Shown one piece after another: positions 29,020 through 39,077 of a stretch of 64,000 nucleotides of DNA. The stretch is from Paucibacter sp. PLA-PC-4 (GTDB taxonomy: Bacteria; Pseudomonadota; Gammaproteobacteria; Burkholderiales; Burkholderiaceae_C). The DNA lies in contig NZ_JAPFGP010000004.1 of assembly GCF_026241155.1 (NCBI RefSeq), forward strand, positions 124,001-188,000, read 5' to 3'. Every line of letters begins with the position of its first letter. The first letter of the stretch is position 1. Made by a program: the position numbers and the translations under genes. The notes under the pieces were generated by a model. The model was given only the letters and a program-made list of their open reading frames with translations. It searched no databases and was not told the DNA's origin.

Positions 29020-31944
29020 ATGACGCTTGCAAGACTGCTGGCCCGGCTTTGCGGCGCTCTCACCCTGGGCTGGATACTGGCCACCGTGCCGGCGCTGGCA
29101 CTCGACGAGCTGCCGAGGTCGCTAAGCCAATACAAGATCGACGGCTGGCAGACCGAGCAGGGCCTGCCGCTGAACACCGTCCAGGCGCTGTTGCAGAGCA
29201 GCGATGGCTATCTGTGGGTTGGCACGGCCGGTGGCCTGGCCCGTTTCGATGGCGCGCACTTCACCAGCTTCGATGCGAGCCAGACGCCGGAACTGGCCGC
29301 CCAGCCGATCTTCGGCTTCATGGAGGATGCCCAGCAGCGGCTCTGGATCGGCCATGCCAAGGGGGCGGCGATCTACCAGAGCGGCAAGTTTCGCAGCGCG
29401 ATGTCCAGCGAGCTGACCGGCGGCCGAAGGGTCTGGGCCTTTGCCCAGGCACGCGACGGTGCCGTGTGGGCGGCCACTGAGAATGGCCTGCTGCGCTGGG
29501 ACAAGGGCAGCACCCGGCTCTACCAGCAGGCAGATGGCCTGCCCACCGACCGCCTGCGCAGTCTGAGTTTCGACCGCGACGGCGTGCTGTGGATCGCCAC
29601 ATCCGGCGGCGGTCTGGTATCGATGAGCGAAGGACGTTTCCGGGTCTTCGACCCCTCGAACGGCTTCCCGCATCTGCAGGTGCGCTCGGTGCTGGCTGAC
29701 CCGGACGGCGGTGTCTGGGCCGCGACGGCAGGTGCCGGTCTGGTTCATGTCGGTAAGGCCGGCATCAGGAATTACACCGTTGCCGACGGCCTGCCCACCG
29801 ACCACCTGACCGCGCTGGCTCGCGACCCGCAAGGCAATCTGTGGATAGGCAGCTGGGGTGCCGGCCTCGTTCGCATGAGCGGGGGCCGCTTCAGCTCGAT
29901 CTCGAGCGCCGGCGGGCTGGCCGGCGACCAGATCTGGTCGATGCAGGTCGATCGCGAGGGCAGCGTATGGGTAGGTACCTGGGTCGGCGGTCTCAACCGC
30001 CTGCGCATACGCCCGTTCGGGGTGTTCGGCGCGCCCGAGGGGCTATCGCACGACAACGTTCGCGCCGTACTGCACGCCCGCAACGGGGTCAGCTGGGTAT
30101 CGACGGCCGGCGGTGGGCTCAACCGCATCGAAGCCGGTCGAATCACCCGGTTTGGCATGGCTGAGGGCCTGCCCACTGATGAGATTTCCAGCATTCATGA
30201 GGATCGCGACGGCGCGCTGTGGATAGGCACCTACACGGCCGGCGTCACCCGCCTGGCCGCCGATGGCCGCGTCAGCATCTATGGCCTCGCCCAGGGCCTG
30301 CCTAATGCCGAGGTGCGCGCACTCTACCAGGACAGCCGCGGCGTGCTGTGGGCAGGCACCCGCTCCGGCCTGGCGCGCTTCGACGGCCAAGGATTCAGCG
30401 CCGTACAGGCAGATGGCCTGCCGCAGGAGGGCGTGGCGGCCATTTTGGAGGACCGCGCGGGCACGCTTTGGTTCGGCACCACCGGCCAGGGCCTGGTGCG
30501 CTTGCGCGATGGCGTCTTCCACACGCTGACCAAGACCGACGGCCTGGTCTCGAACTGGATCATGGCCCTGCATGAGGACGCGGCTTCCAGCCTCTGGATC
30601 GGTACCAATGGCGAGGGCATGAATCGCCTGCGCGACGGCAAGCTGGTCGGCATACGCACAAGCGACGGTCTCTGGGACGGCCTGTCGCAAACGATTCTGG
30701 AAGACCGCCTCGGCTATCTATGGATGAGCTGCAACCGCGGTTTTTATCGCGTCGCCCTGGCCGATCTCGATGCCTTTGCCGAGGGGCGGCTGGCCCGGGT
30801 CCGCTCGGCAGGTTTCGGCCCCGGTGATGCGCTGCGCAGCACGACCTTCGCCGGCGGTCTGCAACCGGCCGGCGCGATCGATGCAAAAGGCCATCTGTGG
30901 CTGCCCTCGGCCAAGGGCCTGGTCATCGTCGACCCGGCCCGGCTGCCGGGCATGGACGCGCCGCCCCGCGTGCGCCTGGAACAAGTGCGCGTGGGCGACG
31001 CCAACGGGCCGCTCTCGGGCGAGATCGTATTACCGCCGGGTTCGGTGCCGCTGCGCATCCGCTACACGGCGATGACCTTGCAGAACGCCGACCGGGTTCG
31101 TTTTCGCTACCGGATGGATGGCGTCGGCCAGGGGTGGGTCGATGCTGGGCAGGGCCGCGAGGCGGCATTCCCGGCCCTTCCTCATGGCAGTTATCGCTTC
31201 CGGGTCGCGGCCAGCATCGACGGCCAGCGCTGGAGCGAGCTCGAACCCGCGCTGGCGATCAGGGTCAGGCCGCATGTCTATCAGACCTTCTGGTTCCTGG
31301 CGCTGGCTGTGCTGGCTGCGGTGGCGGCCGTGGTGGTGCTGTTTCGCCTGCGCACCCGCCATCTGCGGGCCCGGCAGCTGGAGATGGAACGCCTCGTGGC
31401 ACAGCGCACCGATGAGCTGCGGCAGGCCAATGAACATTTGTCCCGCCTGTCCTTCATCGACTCGCTGACCGGGCTGGCGAATCGACGTCGCTTCGACGAA
31501 ATGCTGGCCGATGAATGGCGCCGCGCACGGCGCGGGCACAGCCCGCTGGCCGTGGTGATCGCCGACATCGACGGCTTCAAGCTCTACAACGACCTGCTCG
31601 GACATCCGCAGGGCGACCGCTGCCTGGTCGCGGTGGCCGATGTCTTCCGGCAGGCGGTGAGCCGTGCCGGCGATCTTGCCGCGCGCTATGGCGGCGAGGA
31701 GTTCGTCGTACTGCTCCCTGGCGCGGACCATGCGGCGGCGATTGCGGTGGCTGAGAGCATACGCGGGGCCTGTGAATCGCTGGCGATCCCGCACCCGGGA
31801 TCGCCGGTCGTGCCCTTCATCACACTCAGCCTTGGGGTGGCATCCTGCGTTCCGTCGGACACTCAATCGATCGAATCGCTGGTCGCGGCGGCCGACGCCG
31901 CGCTCTACCAGGCCAAGCAACAAGGACGAAACCGGGTGTGCTGA
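29020..31944 (+). CDS. Two-component-propeller sensor diguanylate cyclase
   Basis: 974 residues. A signal peptide is followed by about a dozen ligand-binding propeller repeats, each with a W-[IVA]-G/A-T-x-G-G-L core (for example LWVGTAGGLARFDG, LWIGTYTAGVTRL, LWIGTNGEGMNRLRDG), then a Y_Y_Y domain (residues near 670-750), one transmembrane helix (FWFLALAVLAAVAAVVVLF), a short coiled coil and a GGDEF domain with active-site RYGGEEFVVLLPGAD. It should sense a periplasmic ligand and make cyclic di-GMP. Unlike hybrid two-component systems of this layout, it has no kinase or receiver domain. It is preceded by a 199-base gap and followed by a 266-base gap. Confidence 0.92.
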   Translation: MTLARLLARLCGALTLGWILATVPALALDELPRSLSQYKIDGWQTEQGLPLNTVQALLQSSDGYLWVGTAGGLARFDGAHFTSFDASQTPELAAQPIFGFMEDAQQRLWIGHAKGAAIYQSGKFRSAMSSELTGGRRVWAFAQARDGAVWAATENGLLRWDKGSTRLYQQADGLPTDRLRSLSFDRDGVLWIATSGGGLVSMSEGRFRVFDPSNGFPHLQVRSVLADPDGGVWAATAGAGLVHVGKAGIRNYTVADGLPTDHLTALARDPQGNLWIGSWGAGLVRMSGGRFSSISSAGGLAGDQIWSMQVDREGSVWVGTWVGGLNRLRIRPFGVFGAPEGLSHDNVRAVLHARNGVSWVSTAGGGLNRIEAGRITRFGMAEGLPTDEISSIHEDRDGALWIGTYTAGVTRLAADGRVSIYGLAQGLPNAEVRALYQDSRGVLWAGTRSGLARFDGQGFSAVQADGLPQEGVAAILEDRAGTLWFGTTGQGLVRLRDGVFHTLTKTDGLVSNWIMALHEDAASSLWIGTNGEGMNRLRDGKLVGIRTSDGLWDGLSQTILEDRLGYLWMSCNRGFYRVALADLDAFAEGRLARVRSAGFGPGDALRSTTFAGGLQPAGAIDAKGHLWLPSAKGLVIVDPARLPGMDAPPRVRLEQVRVGDANGPLSGEIVLPPGSVPLRIRYTAMTLQNADRVRFRYRMDGVGQGWVDAGQGREAAFPALPHGSYRFRVAASIDGQRWSELEPALAIRVRPHVYQTFWFLALAVLAAVAAVVVLFRLRTRHLRARQLEMERLVAQRTDELRQANEHLSRLSFIDSLTGLANRRRFDEMLADEWRRARRGHSPLAVVIADIDGFKLYNDLLGHPQGDRCLVAVADVFRQAVSRAGDLAARYGGEEFVVLLPGADHAAAIAVAESIRGACESLAIPHPGSPVVPFITLSLGVASCVPSDTQSIESLVAAADAALYQAKQQGRNRVC

Positions 31945-32210
31945 GCACTGTTGCCAGCAATGCTGGGCGCGTTCTTGCGCGAACCGGATGCCGTCGGCAC
32001 CACATTCGCGAGCAGACACGAATCGCGATGCTGCTTGTCGTTGTGACAGCCCGTCGGAAAGGCGAAGTCAACGCAGGCAAGTGAAACGAGGTCGACTTGG
32101 GTGCTGCCGAATGGGAGAGTCTCTATCCCCAATCGAGTGGGACGCCCTGCCCAAGCCCACCTGTTGACCCCATCACTCGCGGACTTACGCAGGGCGCTCG
32201 GCTGCCCCTG
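31945..32210. other. Intergenic gap between the propeller cyclase and the porin
   Basis: 266 bases between two converging genes. I see no convincing gene, terminator or repeat here; short open frames have no recognisable content. Confidence 0.5.
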
Positions 32211-33284
32211 TCAAAAGCTGTGGCGCATGCCCATCTCGACGCCCCCCGAGTTACGCCCTCCGGCGAGGCCGCTGGCACCGCCGGGAATCACATAGGTTGA
32301 CGCCCCCTTGTTGTCGACGCGTGAAACCGTGCCGTAGAGCACACTGCGCTTGGACAGCTCGTGCACATAGCCCAGGCCCAGCTGGCTGGCCCCATTGGCG
32401 CCGATTGCGGTGCTGCCGACACGGCCGGCCAGATCCACCTGGTTCCAGCTCAGCTTGAACTGCCCGTTCGTGCCCACCGGCAGCCAGGCACCCAGCAGGG
32501 TGTGGGTCTGGCGCGCATCGCCGATCTCGAAACGGCGCCAGGCGGCCGACAACTTGATGATGCCCAAGTCATAGCTGCCGCCCAGGGCCAGATCGTCGAG
32601 CTGGTTCGAGCCGGTCAGATTGTTCTCGCTGCGGGTCAGCGCGGCGGCGATGTTGAAGGTCTTGGTTGCGTAGCCCAAACGCGCGCCGAGGACCTTGTGC
32701 TGGCCGGCAGCCGCCGTGCCGCCCTCACCGGCGGCCGCCATCAATCCACCCTCCCAGCCGCCCAGACCGCCGGGCAGTAGGTACTGGAGAGCGTTGCTGG
32801 ACCGAACCGTGGTGTTGGCACCCGAGCCAAAGGCCGAGCGCAGCGGGCCGACCGGCGAGGCCGATACGAAGTTATTGGAACCCGCGACACCGACATAGCT
32901 GAAGGGGTCGTAGCGACTCCAGTTGCTGTAACTTGGCACGAAGTCTCGGCCGGCGCGCAGCTCGCCCCACTGCTTGCTGATCAGGCTGACGGTGGATCTG
33001 CGGTCCCAGAACATCGTGGCGTTGGCTTGGGTGCCGCTGTCCAGCAAGATGCCGTGCTCCAGATGGAAGCCGGCCGCGAGGCCGCCGCCCAGGTCTTCGC
33101 TGCCGCGGATGATGATGCGGCTGGTCGAATTGCCGCCGCTGACCAGGGAACTGACGCCACCACGGCCTTGGTTGCTGACATGGCGCACGGCCGCGTCGGC
33201 GATGCCGCCCAGGGTCACGTTTTGCGCGGCAGCGCCGCCGGCGGCCATTGCGCACAGGGAGATGGCGAAGAGGGTCTTGTTCAT
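32211..33284 (-). CDS. Gram-negative porin
   Basis: 357 residues from the ATG at 33284 (MNKTLFAISLCAMAAGGAAA), with GGAGACC upstream and a cleavable signal peptide. It is a trimeric general-porin type of Burkholderiales: QNVTLGGIADAAVRHVSNQG at the mature start, repeated amphipathic strands, and a C-terminal aromatic MRHSF. Porins of this family let small anionic solutes enter. It lies 90 bases after the Bug protein gene on the same strand, so it may serve the catabolic island upstream (inference). Confidence 0.92.
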   Translation of the reverse strand: MNKTLFAISLCAMAAGGAAAQNVTLGGIADAAVRHVSNQGRGGVSSLVSGGNSTSRIIIRGSEDLGGGLAAGFHLEHGILLDSGTQANATMFWDRRSTVSLISKQWGELRAGRDFVPSYSNWSRYDPFSYVGVAGSNNFVSASPVGPLRSAFGSGANTTVRSSNALQYLLPGGLGGWEGGLMAAAGEGGTAAAGQHKVLGARLGYATKTFNIAAALTRSENNLTGSNQLDDLALGGSYDLGIIKLSAAWRRFEIGDARQTHTLLGAWLPVGTNGQFKLSWNQVDLAGRVGSTAIGANGASQLGLGYVHELSKRSVLYGTVSRVDNKGASTYVIPGGASGLAGGRNSGGVEMGMRHSF

Positions 33285-33374
33285 GAGGTCTCCGGTTGTT
33301 ATCGATTCAATCACCGGCGTCGAATAACTCGTTGCGCCGTTTTGCATGGGGCGTCAGGCAACCATGCACGCCGC

Positions 33375-34367
33375 CTAGTCGCTCGAAATGCCTTGCTCTT
33401 TCACGAGCTTCTTCCACCGCGCCTCTTCGGCGCGCGCCAGTCGGCCCAATTCCTCTGGCGTGCTGATCGACAGCGTCAGTCCTTCGTTGGAGATCTGGCG
33501 GCGGACCGACTCGACCTCCGCGGCCTTGCGCAGCGCATCGTTGAGCCGCTTGACCACCGCAGGCGGCGTGCCGGCCGGCGCGAAAATGCCGTACCAGACT
33601 TCGGCGTCGTAGCCAGGCACGCCGGACTCGGCCAGGGTCGGCGCGTCAGGCCAGGCGGGTGAACGTGCACCCGATGTAACGGCCAGCAGACGCAGCTTGC
33701 CGCTGGCCATCGCACCGACCGCGCTGGGCTGTGTCGCGAAGCCCATGTCGATCTGACTGCCGACCAGATCGGTGATCATCGGACTTGCGCCCTTGTACGG
33801 GACATGCAACATGTCCAATTTGCCCACATTCTTCAGCGACTCGGCAGCCAGATGGGTCGTGGTGCCATTGCCCGCCGAGCCATAAGTCAGCTTGCCGGGG
33901 TTGGCCTTCAGGAAGGCCACCAGGTCCTTGGCGGTTTTGAAGCGGCTGTTTGCGCTGACCAACAACATGTTTGGTGCCCGCCCGAGTTGGGCCACCGGCG
34001 CGAACGCGGCTTCTCCAGCGTATGGCAGTTTGTTCACCAGGCTCGGCACGATGGAGAAGGAGCTGGTATTGATCAGCAGGGTGTAGCCGTCCGCTGGGCT
34101 CTTGCTGACGAAGTCGTTGCCCAGCACCGTGCCTGCGCCTGGCTTGTTGTCGACCAGAACCGTTTGGCCCAGGTCTTTCGACAGCGCTTCTGCCAAACTG
34201 CGGGCGATTGCATCGGTCCCACCGCCTGCCGGGTAGGGGACGATGATCTTGATCGCCCGCTCGGGGAAGGCGGCGTGCGAGGTCTGCGGTGCGAGGCTGG
34301 TCATGACCGCGCTCAGCGCCAGCCCCAGGGCAAACACCTGACGTCTGCTGATGATAGAAGTCTTCAT
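33375..34367 (-). CDS. Bug-type (tripartite tricarboxylate) solute-binding protein, copy 2
   Basis: 330 residues from the ATG at 34367, with GGAGACAGAGC upstream; the signal peptide ends near TSHAAFPE. The mature domain starts ERAIKIIVPYPAGGGTDAIA and carries NKPGAGTVLGNDF, YGSAGNGTTTHLAAE and HVPYKGASPMITDLVGSQID, the TctC/Bug family motifs. It binds a carboxylate in the periplasm. No TctA/TctB membrane genes are in the window, as is common for the many orphan Bug proteins of Burkholderiales. It is the eighth gene of the catabolic series. Confidence 0.92.
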   Translation of the reverse strand: MKTSIISRRQVFALGLALSAVMTSLAPQTSHAAFPERAIKIIVPYPAGGGTDAIARSLAEALSKDLGQTVLVDNKPGAGTVLGNDFVSKSPADGYTLLINTSSFSIVPSLVNKLPYAGEAAFAPVAQLGRAPNMLLVSANSRFKTAKDLVAFLKANPGKLTYGSAGNGTTTHLAAESLKNVGKLDMLHVPYKGASPMITDLVGSQIDMGFATQPSAVGAMASGKLRLLAVTSGARSPAWPDAPTLAESGVPGYDAEVWYGIFAPAGTPPAVVKRLNDALRKAAEVESVRRQISNEGLTLSISTPEELGRLARAEEARWKKLVKEQGISSD

Positions 34368-34467
34368 GCTCTGTCTCCGTTGGTTTGATTTGTGATGGTC
34401 GTTGACCGGGCGGATCGGCCTGAGCAAAGCCGGCCCGCCATGGGCGAGGTGATGAAGATTCGGTCGC

Positions 34468-35673
34468 TCAGACCCTTTCAATAATCACGGCGATGCCCTG
34501 GCCGACGCCGATGCACATCGTGCAAAGTGCGTAGCGGCCCTGGATGCGATGCAGCTGGTTCACCGCCGTGGTGGCCAAGCGCGCGCCCGAGGCACCGAGC
34601 GGATGACCGAGTGCAATGGCACCACCGTTCGCATTGACCCGGGCGTCGTCATCCGCCAGCCCCAGTTGCCGCAACACGGCCAGTCCCTGGGCCGCAAAGG
34701 CCTCGTTCAGCTCGATCACATCCATATCGGCCAGGCTAAGGCCGGCCAGAGCCAGCACCTTGCGTGTCGCCGGTGCCGGGCCGATGCCCATGATCCGCGG
34801 CGGCACGCCGGCCGTCGCCATCGCCACCACGCGGGCCCGAGGCGTCAGCCCGTGGCGCGCGGCCGAGGTCTCGTCGGCCAGCAGCAGCGCACATGCGCCA
34901 TCGTTGACGCCCGAGGCGTTCCCGGCCGTCACCGTGCCGTCGGCGCGCACCACGCCCTTCAGCCTGGCCAGGGCTTCCAGGCTGGTCTCTCGCGGGTGTT
35001 CATCTCGATCCACCATCAGGGCCTCGCCCTTCTTCTGCGGAATGCGCACCGGCACGATCTCGCTGTCGAAGACGCCGTCCCGCTGTGCCGCCAGCGCGCG
35101 CTGCTGCGAAGCCAGGGCCATGCAGTCCTGGGCCTCGCGCTCGATGCCGAATTCGACGGCCACGTTCTCGGCCGTCTCGGGCATCGAGTCCACGCCGTAG
35201 CGCTCCCTCATCAGGCGGTTGACGAAACGCCAGCCGATCGTGGTGTCCTGCACCGAGTTGGACCGAGAGAAGGCCGACTCGGCCTTCGGGCTAACGAATG
35301 GCGCCCGGCTCATGCTCTCCACACCGCCGGCAATCATCAGGGCCGCTTCGCCGGACTTGATCGCGCGCGCCGCTGTGCCCAGCGCATCAAGGCCGGAACC
35401 GCACAGGCGGTTGACAGTCGATCCCGGCAGCTCCAGCGGCAGCCCGGCCAGCAAGGCGCTCATGCGGGCGACGTTGCGGTTGTCTTCGCCAGCCTGATTG
35501 GCGCAGCCGTAGATCACATCGCTGACGGCCTGCCAGTCGACGCCGGCATTGCGGGCCATCAAGGCGGCCAGCGGGATGGCCCCGAGGTCGTCGGCGCGCA
35601 CCGATGCCAGCGCGCCGCCATAGCGGCCGAAGGGGGTGCGCACGGCGTCGCAGATGAAGGCATGGCGGCTCAC
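34468..35673 (-). CDS. Acetyl-CoA acyltransferase (thiolase), 3-oxoadipyl-CoA thiolase-like
   Basis: 401 residues, a full-length thiolase II. The acyl-accepting Cys is in VNRLCGSGLDALGTAARAI, the His in GGAIALGHPLGASGAR and the second Cys in ALCTMCIGVGQGIA. The stretches GCANQAGEDNRNVARMSALL and DTTIGWRFVNRLM are close to PcaF/PaaJ, which cleave 3-oxoadipyl-CoA to succinyl-CoA and acetyl-CoA; the true substrate depends on the pathway. It overlaps the MmgE/PrpD gene by four bases. Confidence 0.92.
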   Translation of the reverse strand: MSRHAFICDAVRTPFGRYGGALASVRADDLGAIPLAALMARNAGVDWQAVSDVIYGCANQAGEDNRNVARMSALLAGLPLELPGSTVNRLCGSGLDALGTAARAIKSGEAALMIAGGVESMSRAPFVSPKAESAFSRSNSVQDTTIGWRFVNRLMRERYGVDSMPETAENVAVEFGIEREAQDCMALASQQRALAAQRDGVFDSEIVPVRIPQKKGEALMVDRDEHPRETSLEALARLKGVVRADGTVTAGNASGVNDGACALLLADETSAARHGLTPRARVVAMATAGVPPRIMGIGPAPATRKVLALAGLSLADMDVIELNEAFAAQGLAVLRQLGLADDDARVNANGGAIALGHPLGASGARLATTAVNQLHRIQGRYALCTMCIGVGQGIAVIIERV

Positions 35674-37004
35674 GGCAGGGTCTCCAGGGTGTCCAGGCTC
35701 CAGAGCCGTGCCAGCAGGGCCTGCGCAGCCGGGGCGCCGAGGGTCGGCGCCGCCAGCTCGATCAGCTTGCTGCCCAGCTCCTCGTCCGAGAGGGGCAACT
35801 CAGGGTCACCCTTGCGGTCCGGCTGCAGATGCGTCAGGCGCCGCCCATCACGCAGCACGATCTCGACGCGGGCCGAGCGCCGGCCGGGGAAGGCCGCGTC
35901 CAGCAGCGGGTCGACGACGGCCTCGACCCGGCGCATCAGGTCCAGCGTCGCCGGGTCCTCCAGGCGATCGCGCTCATAGGCAGACAGGCGCACGCTGCCG
36001 TGCACCAGCGCCGTAGCCACGACGTAGTTCAGACTGAAGCGGGCCTCGTCGGCCGTGCTTGGCTGCACATGGCTGGCGATATCCAGCGCGGGCTTGTAGG
36101 TGGACACATGGACCTGCTCGATGTCCTGATGACCGAAATCATGCAGGCGCTGCAGTTCCAGCGCGCCGTCGATAGCAGGGAAGGTATGGCCGCAACCGAT
36201 GTGGTTCTTGAAGGTCAGCCGGGTGATGTGGAAGTCAAGCCCCAAGGTCGCTCCGATCTGCGACCAGTCTGGCCCGGTACTCATTGCCTGGCCGAGGCCG
36301 GCCTCGGCCTCGAACACATCAAGCGTGCTGCGCATGCCATTGCAGGCCAGTTGCGCGGCCAGCAAGCCGGCCTCGGCGGCACGGCCGGCATGCAGCGGCT
36401 TGGACGTGGTTTCTTTGCGGAAGGCCTGCTGCAAGCCTGCAGCGAAAGTGCCCGCGGTTGCCAGGGCATGGGCGAACTGGATCTCGTCGAGCTGCAGCAG
36501 GCTGGCCGCGGCGGCGGTGGCGCCGAAGGTGCCCACCGTGCCGGTGCTGTGCCAGAACTTGTAGTGCGCCCGTCCCATCGCCACACCGATACGGGTCGAC
36601 ACCTCATAGCCGAGCACGACGGCGCGCAGAAACTGCAGGCCGTCGGCCCGCACCAGTTGGGCGGCGGCCAGGGCGGCGGCGACCGTGGCGGCCCCCGGGT
36701 GATACATCGCCTCGCGGAAGCTGTCGTCAACCTCGGCCGCATGGGCCGCCGTGCCATTGATCAGCGCCGCAGCCCGTGCCGTCGCCGGGCGCCCCAGCGC
36801 CAACCTGGCCAGGCCATGGTCCAGGTCTTCGGCCAGCGTGCGTTCCAGCACACGGACGGACTCAGTGGAAAGGCCAGGAAACAGAGATGCATACCAGTCG
36901 ATCACCGCCCGTTTGGCATGGTGGAGCACCGCCTCGCTGAGCGGCTGCTCACGATAGGCCATCGCATAACGCGCAAAGACTTCGGTGACGAACATCTTCT
37001 TCAT
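35670..37004 (-). CDS. MmgE/PrpD family protein
   Basis: 444 residues. The family includes 2-methylcitrate dehydratase PrpD, cis-aconitate decarboxylase and iminodisuccinate epimerase, so the reaction here is uncertain. Family motifs: DWYASLFPG, NGTAAHAAEVDDSFR, HPGAATVAAALAAAQ, GYEVSTRIG and FHITRLTFKNHIGCGHTFPAID. The ATG at 37004 overlaps the FadB-like stop (ATGA), but AGGAAGG stands too close to it; the ATG at 36995 (MFVTEVFARYA) is better spaced and may be the true start. Confidence 0.88.
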   Translation of the reverse strand: MKKMFVTEVFARYAMAYREQPLSEAVLHHAKRAVIDWYASLFPGLSTESVRVLERTLAEDLDHGLARLALGRPATARAAALINGTAAHAAEVDDSFREAMYHPGAATVAAALAAAQLVRADGLQFLRAVVLGYEVSTRIGVAMGRAHYKFWHSTGTVGTFGATAAAASLLQLDEIQFAHALATAGTFAAGLQQAFRKETTSKPLHAGRAAEAGLLAAQLACNGMRSTLDVFEAEAGLGQAMSTGPDWSQIGATLGLDFHITRLTFKNHIGCGHTFPAIDGALELQRLHDFGHQDIEQVHVSTYKPALDIASHVQPSTADEARFSLNYVVATALVHGSVRLSAYERDRLEDPATLDLMRRVEAVVDPLLDAAFPGRRSARVEIVLRDGRRLTHLQPDRKGDPELPLSDEELGSKLIELAAPTLGAPAAQALLARLWSLDTLETLP

Positions 37005-39067
37005 CCTTCCTGATTCAAGACATGACGCAGTTCGCAACGCACGAAACCGGGGCCGCTCAGCCCGACCAGCTCGTCCAGCCCGGCCGTCAGGGCCGGCTCG
37101 CCGCGCTCACGCGCCCAGAACACTGGCCCGCCCTGCAGGCGAGGAAAGCCGTAACCATTGACCAGCACCACATCGACATCACTGGCACGCTGCGCCACGC
37201 CTTCTGCCAGCAGCAGGCTGGCCTCGTTGACCATGGACAGCAAGGCGCGCCGCACGATTTCCTCGTCGCCCAGGCTGCGCCGCAGCATGCCCTTGGCCGC
37301 ACTTGCAGCGAGGATCAGGGCCTCGACCTGCGGGTCGGACCGACGATGCGTCTTGCCATCGCTGTTTTCGTAGGCGTAGTAGCCGGCCCCGGTCTTGCGG
37401 CCCAGGCGGCCGGCATCGCACAGCAGGTCCGGGATGTCCACATAGCGGGCCTGCAGATCGCGCTGGCCGGCCTGGGCCTGGCGCATGCGCCAGGCAATGT
37501 CCAGCCCCGACAGATCGGCCACTGCGAACGGGCCCATCGCGAAACCGAAGGCCTCCAGCGCCGCGTCGACCTGCTGCGGCAGCGCGCCCTCCTCGATCAT
37601 GAACTCGCACTGGCGGCGGTAGGCCGAATAGATGCGGTTGCCGACAAAGCCGAAAGCACTGCCCGTCACGACCGGCTGCTTCTTCATGCGCTGGGCCAGG
37701 GCCAGGCCGGTTGCCAGCACCTGCGGCGAGGTCTGTGCGCCACGCACGATCTCCAGCAGGCGCATCACCTGGGCGGGGCTGAAGAAGTGCAGGCCCAGCA
37801 CGTCCTGCGGGCGGCGGGTCGCCGCCGCGATGGCGTCCAGATCCAGGTAGGAGGTATTGCTGGCCAGCACCGCGCCGGGACGCGCGAGCCCGTCGATGCG
37901 CCGGAACACGGCCTGCTTGACCGCCAGGTCCTCGAAGACCGCCTCGATCACCAGATCAGCCTCGGCCAGCAGTGACCAGTCCAGCGTCGGCTGCAGCCGC
38001 GCTTCTCGAGCAGCAGCCTCGACGGCCTTGAGCTTTCCAGCTGCCACGCGGCTGGCATAGTAATCTTGGATGCGCGCAGTACCGCGCTCCAGTGCCTCGG
38101 CCTGCTGCTCCAGCAGACGGACGTCACAGCCGGCATCCAGCGCAGAGATTGCAATGCCGCAGCCCATGGTGCCAGCGCCGATCACGGCCACTCGCTGCAC
38201 GGCTCCAGTCACCGCAGCGGCATCCGCCAAAGGCCTGGCAGCCTCACGCTCGGCAAAGAACAGATGGCGCAAGGCCCTTGCCTGCGCCGACAGACGCAGC
38301 TGCTGGAAGACCTCGCGCTCCTCAGACAGTGCCTGATCGAATGCAAGCACCGCCGCCGAGCGGACGGCATCGATGGCCGCCTGCACGGCTGGGTTGCGGC
38401 CACCGGCCCGCCGGGCGGCTGCAATCGCAGCGGCGACACCGGCCTCGTCAACAGCGGGCACGGCCCGCTCGCTCAGACGGGACTTTGTGCCCTGCAGACG
38501 GCGTGCGTAAGCGATGGCGGCGGCACGCAGATCGCCGCTGGCGATCTGGTCGACCAGACCCAGGGACAGGGCCGCTTCACTGTCCACCCTTTCGCCGCTG
38601 CAGATCATGCGGATCGCCCGCGCAATGCCGACCAGACGCGGAAGACGCTGGGTGCCGCCGGCGCCGGGAATGATGCCAAGCGTCACCTCGGGCAGACCAA
38701 CCACCAAGTCGGCGCTGGCCACACGGGCATCGCAGCCCAGCGCCAACTCGAAGCCGCCGCCCAGGGCCGCACCATGCAGCGCGGCGACGACCGGCTTGCC
38801 GCAGGCCTCGATAGCGGCGATCACACTGGGCAATTGCGGCTCGGCCAGCGGCAGGCCAAACTCACGCAGGTCCGAGCCGGCCACAAAGGCCTTGCCGGCG
38901 CCGATGATCACCGCCGCTGTCAGCACGGCGTCTTCCTTGAACTGGCCGATGGCCGACAGCAGTCCGCTGCGCACCGCAGCCGAGCCGGCGTTGATCGGGG
39001 GGTTATCGATCACGATGACGGCCACCTCGCCGTCCCGCTCCATATGCACCTGAGTCATCTGATCCAT
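37001..39067 (-). CDS. Enoyl-CoA hydratase/3-hydroxyacyl-CoA dehydrogenase (FadB/FadJ-like)
   Basis: 688 residues, a two-domain beta-oxidation enzyme. The N-terminal crotonase part has [18 protein letters not shown] (oxyanion hole) and [20 protein letters not shown] with the catalytic acid. The C-terminal dehydrogenase has the NAD motif [19 protein letters not shown] and [15 protein letters not shown] with the catalytic His. It hydrates an enoyl-CoA and oxidises the product to a 3-oxoacyl-CoA, the substrate for the thiolase downstream. It lies 10 bases after the hydrolase gene and overlaps the next gene by ATGA. Confidence 0.94.
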   Translation of the reverse strand: MDQMTQVHMERDGEVAVIVIDNPPINAGSAAVRSGLLSAIGQFKEDAVLTAAVIIGAGKAFVAGSDLREFGLPLAEPQLPSVIAAIEACGKPVVAALHGAALGGGFELALGCDARVASADLVVGLPEVTLGIIPGAGGTQRLPRLVGIARAIRMICSGERVDSEAALSLGLVDQIASGDLRAAAIAYARRLQGTKSRLSERAVPAVDEAGVAAAIAAARRAGGRNPAVQAAIDAVRSAAVLAFDQALSEEREVFQQLRLSAQARALRHLFFAEREAARPLADAAAVTGAVQRVAVIGAGTMGCGIAISALDAGCDVRLLEQQAEALERGTARIQDYYASRVAAGKLKAVEAAAREARLQPTLDWSLLAEADLVIEAVFEDLAVKQAVFRRIDGLARPGAVLASNTSYLDLDAIAAATRRPQDVLGLHFFSPAQVMRLLEIVRGAQTSPQVLATGLALAQRMKKQPVVTGSAFGFVGNRIYSAYRRQCEFMIEEGALPQQVDAALEAFGFAMGPFAVADLSGLDIAWRMRQAQAGQRDLQARYVDIPDLLCDAGRLGRKTGAGYYAYENSDGKTHRRSDPQVEALILAASAAKGMLRRSLGDEEIVRRALLSMVNEASLLLAEGVAQRASDVDVVLVNGYGFPRLQGGPVFWARERGEPALTAGLDELVGLSGPGFVRCELRHVLNQEG

Positions 39068-39077
39068 TGCTTGTCCG

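Noticed and set aside
35669-37013. 394-codon plus-strand frame antisense to MmgE/PrpD
   Set aside because: No recognisable content; the minus-strand gene is coupled to its neighbours on both sides.
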